Part shown: piece after piece, positions 6,961-10,697 of the stretch | Layout of the letters: each line of letters starts with the position of its first letter | Numbering within the stretch: the stretch's first letter is position 1 | Origin: Armatimonadota bacterium | GTDB taxonomy: Bacteria > Sysuimicrobiota > Sysuimicrobiia > Sysuimicrobiales > VGFF01 | Direction: 5' to 3' | Assembly: GCA_016868955.1 (NCBI GenBank) | Contig: VGFF01000069.1 | Location: 1-10,697 of the forward strand | Length of the DNA: 10,697 nucleotides | The notes under the pieces: model-generated | What the model saw: the letters and a program-made list of their open reading frames with translations, nothing else | Told to the model about the DNA's origin: nothing | Database searches by the model: none | Made by a program: the position numbers and the translations under genes

Positions 6961-8825
6961 TGGGCCAGACGCTTGGACAGTACCGGATTCTCGAGCGGCT
7001 CGGCGAAGGCGGCATGGGCGAGGTCTACCGCGCGCTCGACGAACTGCTCGATCGCGAAGTCGCGCTGAAGATGCTGCGGCCGGAGCTCGCGCATCGCGCC
7101 GACGTGCTCGATCGGTTTCGCGCCGAAGCGGTCATGCTCGCGCGGCTGGATCATCCCAACATCGCGCGGCTGTACGGGCTGACGAAGCAGGATCCGCATT
7201 TCTTCATGGTCATGGAGTTCGTGCCGGGGCAGACGCTGCTCGCGCGGATTCGCTCGTGGGCCGAAGCTTCAGCGTCGGGTTCCCGGTCGTCTCGCGTGCG
7301 TGACGCCGTGGACGTGATGGCCGGTCTGCTCGATGGGCTGGAGTACGCGCATCAGCGCGGGACGGTGCACCGCGACGTGAAGCCGGCGAATGTCATCGTG
7401 CGCCCGGACGGACAGGTGAAGATCACGGATTTCGGGATCGCCCGCGTGCTCGGCTCGGAGCGGGCGACGCGTGCCGGACACATCATCGGCACGTTGGAGT
7501 ACATGGCCCCGGAACGAATCCGCGGTGAAGAGGTGGATGCGCGTGCCGATCTGTATGCCGCCGGCATCGTCTTCTACGAGCTACTGTCGGGACGCGTGCC
7601 GTTCACGGCGACGACGGAGTACGAAATCATGCGGCTTCAGATCGAAGCGCCCGTGCCCGCGCTTCGATCCGTCGCGCCCGATCTGCCCGGGTGGTGCGAA
7701 GACGTCATCGCGCGCGCGTTGGCCAAGGCGCCGGCGGATCGTTTTGCGTCGGCGGCGGCGTTTCGCGATCGGCTGCTCGAGCTCGTGGCCGCAGAGCCGG
7801 TCGTGGCGGCAGCGGATCGGCCGACGCGTCTTGCGCCGGCCATGCCTCCGACGCGTCTGGCGGCCGCGCCCGCGTCTGAAACACGCGTGGTCTCGGCACC
7901 CGCGCCGGCGACGCGCGTGCCCGAGACAGTCGTGGGTCGATCCGAGACAGTCGTGGGCCGACCCTTGAGGGTCGGTTCAGTCGTGGGCCGAGGCTTTAGC
8001 CTCGGTGGCACCCAGCTGACCTGGCGCCACGCCGTATCGCTGGCGGCCGTTCTCGTCATGGTCGTCACCGTCGTCGGAATGTGGCGCGGGTTCGGTCGCG
8101 CGGCTGCCGTCACGCCCCCTCCGCCGGAAACGCGGGTGAGCGGTGGCGGAGCAGCGGTTCCAACCCAGTCCCGCTTGCCGTTGTCGGATCCGATTCGTGA
8201 AACACCGGCGCCAATTCAGCCCGTACCGTCAGAGCCGCCATCGGCGGAGAAGCCGCGGCCGTCGAGACCGAAGCCATCGGAACCGTCGGAAACGCCTGGC
8301 AGCCCTGCGCCGGTTGTTCCGCCACCCTCGTTGCCGCAGCCGCCGATGCCGTCGGAGCCGTCAGCGCCTGAACGCATCGCGCCGCCGGCATCGTCTGCCG
8401 CTTCCGTCGTCGAGCGTCGGCCGGTCGCGCGTGAGCCGATCGAATTCGGCGACATCGCGCTGCTGATCGTGGAGGGCAACAAGTCGCGCGAACGCGATGG
8501 AATCCTTCGACTCGAAGCGGCGGGCCTCAGCATCCTCGACAAGAAGTCTCACGCGGTGCTGCGGACGATGTCTTATTCGACGATCGGATCGGCGACGTAT
8601 TCGCAGTCGCGGCATCCGCGGTGGAAGACGGCGTCCGCCGGTGTCGCGCTCGGCGGCGTCTTCGCCGTGCCGCTCTTCTTCATGAAGGGCACGAAGCACT
8701 GGCTGTCCCTCGAAGGCAGCTCCGAGTTCATCGTCCTGCGCCTCGACAAGGACAACTTCCAGTCGATCGTGCCGGAGATTCAGGTGCGGACGGGCCTCAC
8801 GGTCGCGCGGGAGACCCAGAAGTGA
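6957..8825 (+). CDS. Membrane Ser/Thr protein kinase with proline-rich linker and PH-like C-terminal domain
   Basis: This 622-residue protein starts with a complete Hanks-type kinase (about 8-278): GEGGMGEV (16-23), Lys38, VHRDVKPAN with Asp140, DFG (158-160) and GTLEYMAPE (179-187). Residues 280-355 are a Pro/Thr/Arg linker that contains two copies of ETVVGR plus a VVGR, encoded by DNA with two perfect stem-loops (7958-8005). A membrane helix at about 358-378 is followed by a long outer proline-rich stretch (385-480, repeated PSEP/PPxP). A folded C-terminal domain (about 495-618) has a hydrophobic stretch, then KHWLSLEG, FIVLRLDKDNF and IQVRTG. It resembles PH-like C-terminal domains I recall from acidobacterial proteins, an unverified assignment. 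The ribosome site AGGTGA (6947-6952) precedes ATG 6957; ATG 6960 is an equally possible start. Its end overlaps the lipoprotein gene by 4 nt. Confidence 0.92.
   Translation: MMGQTLGQYRILERLGEGGMGEVYRALDELLDREVALKMLRPELAHRADVLDRFRAEAVMLARLDHPNIARLYGLTKQDPHFFMVMEFVPGQTLLARIRSWAEASASGSRSSRVRDAVDVMAGLLDGLEYAHQRGTVHRDVKPANVIVRPDGQVKITDFGIARVLGSERATRAGHIIGTLEYMAPERIRGEEVDARADLYAAGIVFYELLSGRVPFTATTEYEIMRLQIEAPVPALRSVAPDLPGWCEDVIARALAKAPADRFASAAAFRDRLLELVAAEPVVAAADRPTRLAPAMPPTRLAAAPASETRVVSAPAPATRVPETVVGRSETVVGRPLRVGSVVGRGFSLGGTQLTWRHAVSLAAVLVMVVTVVGMWRGFGRAAAVTPPPPETRVSGGGAAVPTQSRLPLSDPIRETPAPIQPVPSEPPSAEKPRPSRPKPSEPSETPGSPAPVVPPPSLPQPPMPSEPSAPERIAPPASSAASVVERRPVAREPIEFGDIALLIVEGNKSRERDGILRLEAAGLSILDKKSHAVLRTMSYSTIGSATYSQSRHPRWKTASAGVALGGVFAVPLFFMKGTKHWLSLEGSSEFIVLRLDKDNFQSIVPEIQVRTGLTVARETQK
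7921..7961. repeat. 21-bp in-frame tandem duplication in third kinase
   Basis: Two 20-bp blocks (7921-7940 and 7942-7961) match at 19 positions and repeat with a 21-bp period, giving ETVVGRS followed by ETVVGRP. A third partial copy of the last 14 bp (CAGTCGTGGGCCGA) recurs at 7978-7991. The period is a multiple of three, so the reading frame is kept. Confidence 0.9.
7958..8005. repeat. Twin stem-loop repeats inside the kinase coding sequence
   Basis: Two perfect hairpins stand side by side. The first is CCGACCC, TTGA loop, GGGTCGG (7958-7975); the second is CCGAGGC, TTTA loop, GCCTCGG (7988-8005). Each has a 7-bp stem and a 4-nt loop, and each is preceded by the same CAGTCGTGGG lead. The second closely matches a stem-loop repeat I recall as abundant between genes in some acidobacterial genomes. 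Here both are translated in frame, giving GRPLRVGSVVGRGFSLGG in the linker before the membrane helix. This looks like a repetitive extragenic-type palindrome family captured within a gene. Confidence 0.85.
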
Positions 8826-10366
8826 GGGCTCGCGTCCTTGTTTGCCTCATGACGGCAATGGCGACGGCATGCGGCGGCGGCACGCCACCTGCGCCACCAG
8901 CGGCGTCGCCGAACGTTCCGGGTTCGGCCCCACCTTCGAGTTCGACCTCGGCGGCGGCCGGCGCGCAGTTCGTCGCATATCGCGACCCGCTCGGCTTCTC
9001 GATGTCGCATCCGGCGGGCTGGCGTGTGGACGCCAGTAAAGAGGATGGCCTGATCTCTGCGAGGAGCGGTGACGAATCCGAGATGGTCATAGTCCAGCCG
9101 TTCTTTCTCCGCAAGTCCGTTGAACCCGCGACCTGGTTGAAGCAACTTCCGACGAACATCCCTGCGGTGTTTCGCGGCGCGACGATCGATCGTGTGAAGC
9201 GGGCGCAGGGGAGCGGGGACGAAGCGGCCGCCCTGATGAGCCTCTCGCGCGGCGGCCGCGACTACCGCGCGGCGGCGCTGTGCTCGATCTTCGGCAAGAG
9301 CGGCATGCTGTTCGCTGTCATCGCGCCGGCGGATCGCTTCGACGCGCGCACGAACGATCTCGTCGCGATTCTGAAGTCCTTCAAGTTTGTCGACGGTGAT
9401 GGGAAGACGGCGCCTGCCAAGTCGGCCATGGCGTTCGATCGTTGGAGCGATCCTGTCGAACAAGCCTTCAGCCTCGAAGTAATGCGCGGCTGGAAGACAG
9501 GTGGCGGAAGCGCCCGATTCGCGTCGGTCGATGTTCGATCCGGTGTTCGAACGGAATCACCCGACGGCAATGCCTGGGTCTTCTTTGGCGACACCGAGCT
9601 CCCGCCCTTCACGCCGCCGAGTCAGATGCTCGCGGTGGGCGGCTTCCGCGAGGGTATGTGGTACTCGCCCGGCTACGGCGTGAACATGATGGTGCGGTCG
9701 TACGAAACCGGCCGCGGCTTCGCGCGTTCGTACGCCGAGTCGGTGCTCGGCCGCCGCTGCGGTGGCCTGAGAATCACCTCGTCGCGCGACCGCGCCGATG
9801 CATCGGACGCGATCAACGCCGTGTATGGGCAGTTCGGTCAGGGCGTCAACGTGCGCCTCTCGACCGGAGAGGCCGCCTTCACCTGCGGCGCGCAGGGATC
9901 GCCGCGTCAGGGCTATGTCTTCGCGGGCACGCTCGCCACGCAGGCCGGCATGGGCGCTATTTGGAACGTGCAGTATCTGGCCGGTTTCATCGCCACGCCC
10001 GATCAGGCGCCGAACGCCGAATCGGCCATGAAGCACATGCTCGACTCGATTCAGCTCAATCCAGATTGGGTCGCGCGTCAGCAGAGCATGACGATGGCAA
10101 CGTCACAGATCGTGACGCGCACGAACGCCGCCATCGCCGACATGATCAAGGACACCTACGAACACCGCCAGGCCGTCATGGACGATGTGTTTCGGAAGTG
10201 GTCGAACACAACGCTGGGTGTGGCGGATCTCCGCGATCCGGATACGGGCGACACGTATCGCGTCGCGTCCGGGCACAACTATTACTGGCGCAAGGGGGAG
10301 ACGGTCGTCGGGACGAATACTTACGAGCGGCCCGACATCAACTTCACGCCGCTGGTCGAGTGGTAA
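8822..10366 (+). CDS. Exported lipoprotein of unknown function, coupled to the kinase operon
   Basis: This 514-residue protein begins at a GTG that overlaps the preceding kinase stop (GTGA), with a GGGAG ribosome site 8 nt upstream (8809-8813). The first 17 residues form a short lipoprotein signal: charged MRAR, hydrophobic core, and ATAC with Cys17 as the likely lipidated residue, followed by a Gly/Pro/Ser-rich tether to about 48. Residues about 51-190 (YRDPLGFSMSHPAGWRV ... LKSFKF) resemble the PsbP/DcrB-like fold common in bacterial lipoproteins. A second stretch at 206-412 starts similarly (DRWSDPVEQAFSLEVMRGW) and ends with a comparable MLDSIQLN, suggesting two related domains. The C-terminal part (about 425-514) is helical and then has DPDTGDTYRVASGHNYYW, which I recall from uncharacterised bacterial proteins. 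No catalytic motif is evident. As last gene of the operon it could be an effector or sensor partner at the envelope. Confidence 0.88.
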   Translation: MRARVLVCLMTAMATACGGGTPPAPPAASPNVPGSAPPSSSTSAAAGAQFVAYRDPLGFSMSHPAGWRVDASKEDGLISARSGDESEMVIVQPFFLRKSVEPATWLKQLPTNIPAVFRGATIDRVKRAQGSGDEAAALMSLSRGGRDYRAAALCSIFGKSGMLFAVIAPADRFDARTNDLVAILKSFKFVDGDGKTAPAKSAMAFDRWSDPVEQAFSLEVMRGWKTGGGSARFASVDVRSGVRTESPDGNAWVFFGDTELPPFTPPSQMLAVGGFREGMWYSPGYGVNMMVRSYETGRGFARSYAESVLGRRCGGLRITSSRDRADASDAINAVYGQFGQGVNVRLSTGEAAFTCGAQGSPRQGYVFAGTLATQAGMGAIWNVQYLAGFIATPDQAPNAESAMKHMLDSIQLNPDWVARQQSMTMATSQIVTRTNAAIADMIKDTYEHRQAVMDDVFRKWSNTTLGVADLRDPDTGDTYRVASGHNYYWRKGETVVGTNTYERPDINFTPLVEW

Positions 10367-10381
10367 GTCGCTGCTTTCTTC

Positions 10382-10462
10382 TTATTTCTTCCGTACCTCG
10401 GCGACGGCATTCAGGATATTGAGGCTCACCGGTGATGAGACGATTCCATCGTAGCTGGCTTT
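10382..10462 (-). pseudogene. C-terminal gene remnant, 26 codons, unidentified
   Basis: On the minus strand, 26 coding-like codons read KASYDGIVSSPVSLNILNAV and then AEVRKK before a TAA. Upstream the frame enters the repeat element and meets a TGA at 10487-10489, with no start codon in between, so it can only be the tail of a gene cut by the element. The pattern (YDGIV, two residues, PVSLNILNAV) is weakly reminiscent of the last strand and helix of a response-regulator receiver domain, but the usual Lys before the Pro is Ser. It may also be a chance open frame. The surrounding 10367-10463 stretch holds nothing else except a 10-bp palindrome, TCACCGGTGA (10426-10435), and I see no clear terminator for the upstream operon. 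Confidence 0.3.
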
Positions 10463-10463
10463 G

Positions 10464-10558
10464 GACGATAGACCGTATGAGCGGCCTCAACTATTAACGG
10501 AACCCTTGTGCTCAGACCCTGAGGCGAGCAAGGGATTTCAAAACAAACGGTCTACGAC
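10464..10558. mobile_element. MITE-like element with inverted ends (contains right copy of the 66-bp repeat)
   Basis: The unit starts GACGATAGACCGT (10464-10476) and ends ACGGTCTACGAC (10547-10558). These ends are inverted copies with a perfect 8-bp core (TAGACCGT / ACGGTCTA) and one gap plus one mismatch outside it. Inside are nested inverted repeats: CCCTTG/CAAGGG (10503-10508 with 10529-10534) around CTCAG-ACC-CTGAG, and GCCTCA/TGAGGC (10484-10489 with 10520-10525). At about 95 bp it encodes no protein. The first 66 bp match 9-74. I see no clear target-site duplication at the borders, so MITE-like is a structural description and transposition is inferred. It could instead be a structured dispersed repeat. 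Confidence 0.6.
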
Positions 10559-10697
10559 TTCTTGAATCAACGACCGCCGGTTCTTTGGATTCAGGCCTCA
10601 GGCGGCCCAGCAGGTACTGGATGGCGTGGTACACGGGGCCGGCGTGCGGTTTGACCGCGACCCGATCGCACGGTCTCAGGATGTCGAAGTACGCCAC
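10512..10697 (-). pseudogene. Truncated transketolase / pyruvate dehydrogenase E1-like gene (N-terminal part, runs off window)
   Basis: Reading leftward from the right edge, the protein AYFDILRPCDRVAVKPHAGP followed by VYHAIQYLLGR matches the conserved thiamine-diphosphate-binding N-terminal region of homodimeric transketolase/pyruvate dehydrogenase E1-like proteins. From memory, those read ALYF-LRPEDRVAVKPHASPVxHAIQYLLG. The match stops at 10602. The family would next have a GGxQSYPSRTKD block, and this is absent. Instead the frame drifts through unrelated sequence (LRPESKEPAVVDSRS), enters the repeat element and stops at 10512-10514. Most of the enzyme, including the pyrimidine-binding and C-terminal domains, is therefore missing. 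The GTG at the window edge is not the start, since family members extend further upstream. The gene was evidently broken by a deletion or rearrangement next to the element. Confidence 0.75.

Noticed and set aside
10367..10463. Rho-independent terminator after the lipoprotein gene
   Set aside because: There is a pyrimidine-rich run (TTTCTTCTTATTTCTT) and a TCACCGGTGA palindrome, but no stable stem followed by a T-tract on the + strand.
10547..10602. Integron attC-like site or tRNA fragment (TGAATC ... GATTCA, ACCGCCGGT)
   Set aside because: The short inverted segments lack the attC core sites, and no cloverleaf can be formed. I see no support beyond small inverted repeats.
1..10697. CRISPR array, rRNA or tRNA gene, riboswitch
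   Set aside because: No regularly spaced direct repeats with unique spacers, no cloverleaf and no recognisable RNA motif were seen on either strand.

Overview
This is a GC-rich (about two-thirds G+C), densely coding stretch of bacterial chromosome. Several features point to Acidobacteriota: an ECF-type sigma factor of the TIGR02999 kind coupled to a Ser/Thr kinase with a TPR tail, further PEGA-tailed and proline-linker kinases, and a kinase C-terminal domain of a type I associate with that phylum. A Vicinamibacteria-like (subdivision 6) lineage is my best guess. That is inference from gene families; no rRNA or other marker gene lies in the window.

Layout. Positions 1-86 hold one copy of a 66-bp repeat and the leader of the first gene. 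Seven genes follow on the + strand. (A) An ECF-type sigma factor (87-659) overlaps by 4 nt a membrane Ser/Thr kinase with a TPR tail (656-3166). (B) A membrane protein with a cytoplasmic FHA domain and an extracytoplasmic trypsin-like serine protease (3241-4869) stands alone behind a perfect Shine-Dalgarno. (C) A second membrane kinase with a PEGA domain (4913-6157), a PP2C phosphatase (6154-6960), a third membrane kinase with a proline-rich linker and a PH-like tail (6957-8825) and a lipoprotein (8822-10366) are joined by three successive 4-nt stop/start overlaps. Beyond 10366 there is a short gene-poor, decayed region. It holds a 26-codon minus-strand C-terminal remnant, a roughly 95-bp MITE-like element carrying the second copy of the 66-bp repeat, and the truncated N-terminal part of a minus-strand transketolase/pyruvate dehydrogenase E1-like gene that runs off the right edge.

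How it may work together. The set contains writers (three kinases), an eraser (PP2C), a phosphothreonine reader (FHA) fused through the membrane to a protease, a transcription output (sigma factor) and an exported lipoprotein. The simplest reading is a membrane phospho-signalling module that controls, or is controlled by, an extracytoplasmic protease. No secretion-system, phage or known defence core genes are present. The combination of FHA-TM-protease with the kinase/phosphatase/lipoprotein operon is the strongest candidate for an undescribed system. The direct repeat bracketing the whole block, with a truncated gene at its right border, suggests the block was acquired or rearranged at these repeats. 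A separate sequence-level surprise is a pair of perfect stem-loop repeats embedded in frame in the coding sequence of the third kinase.
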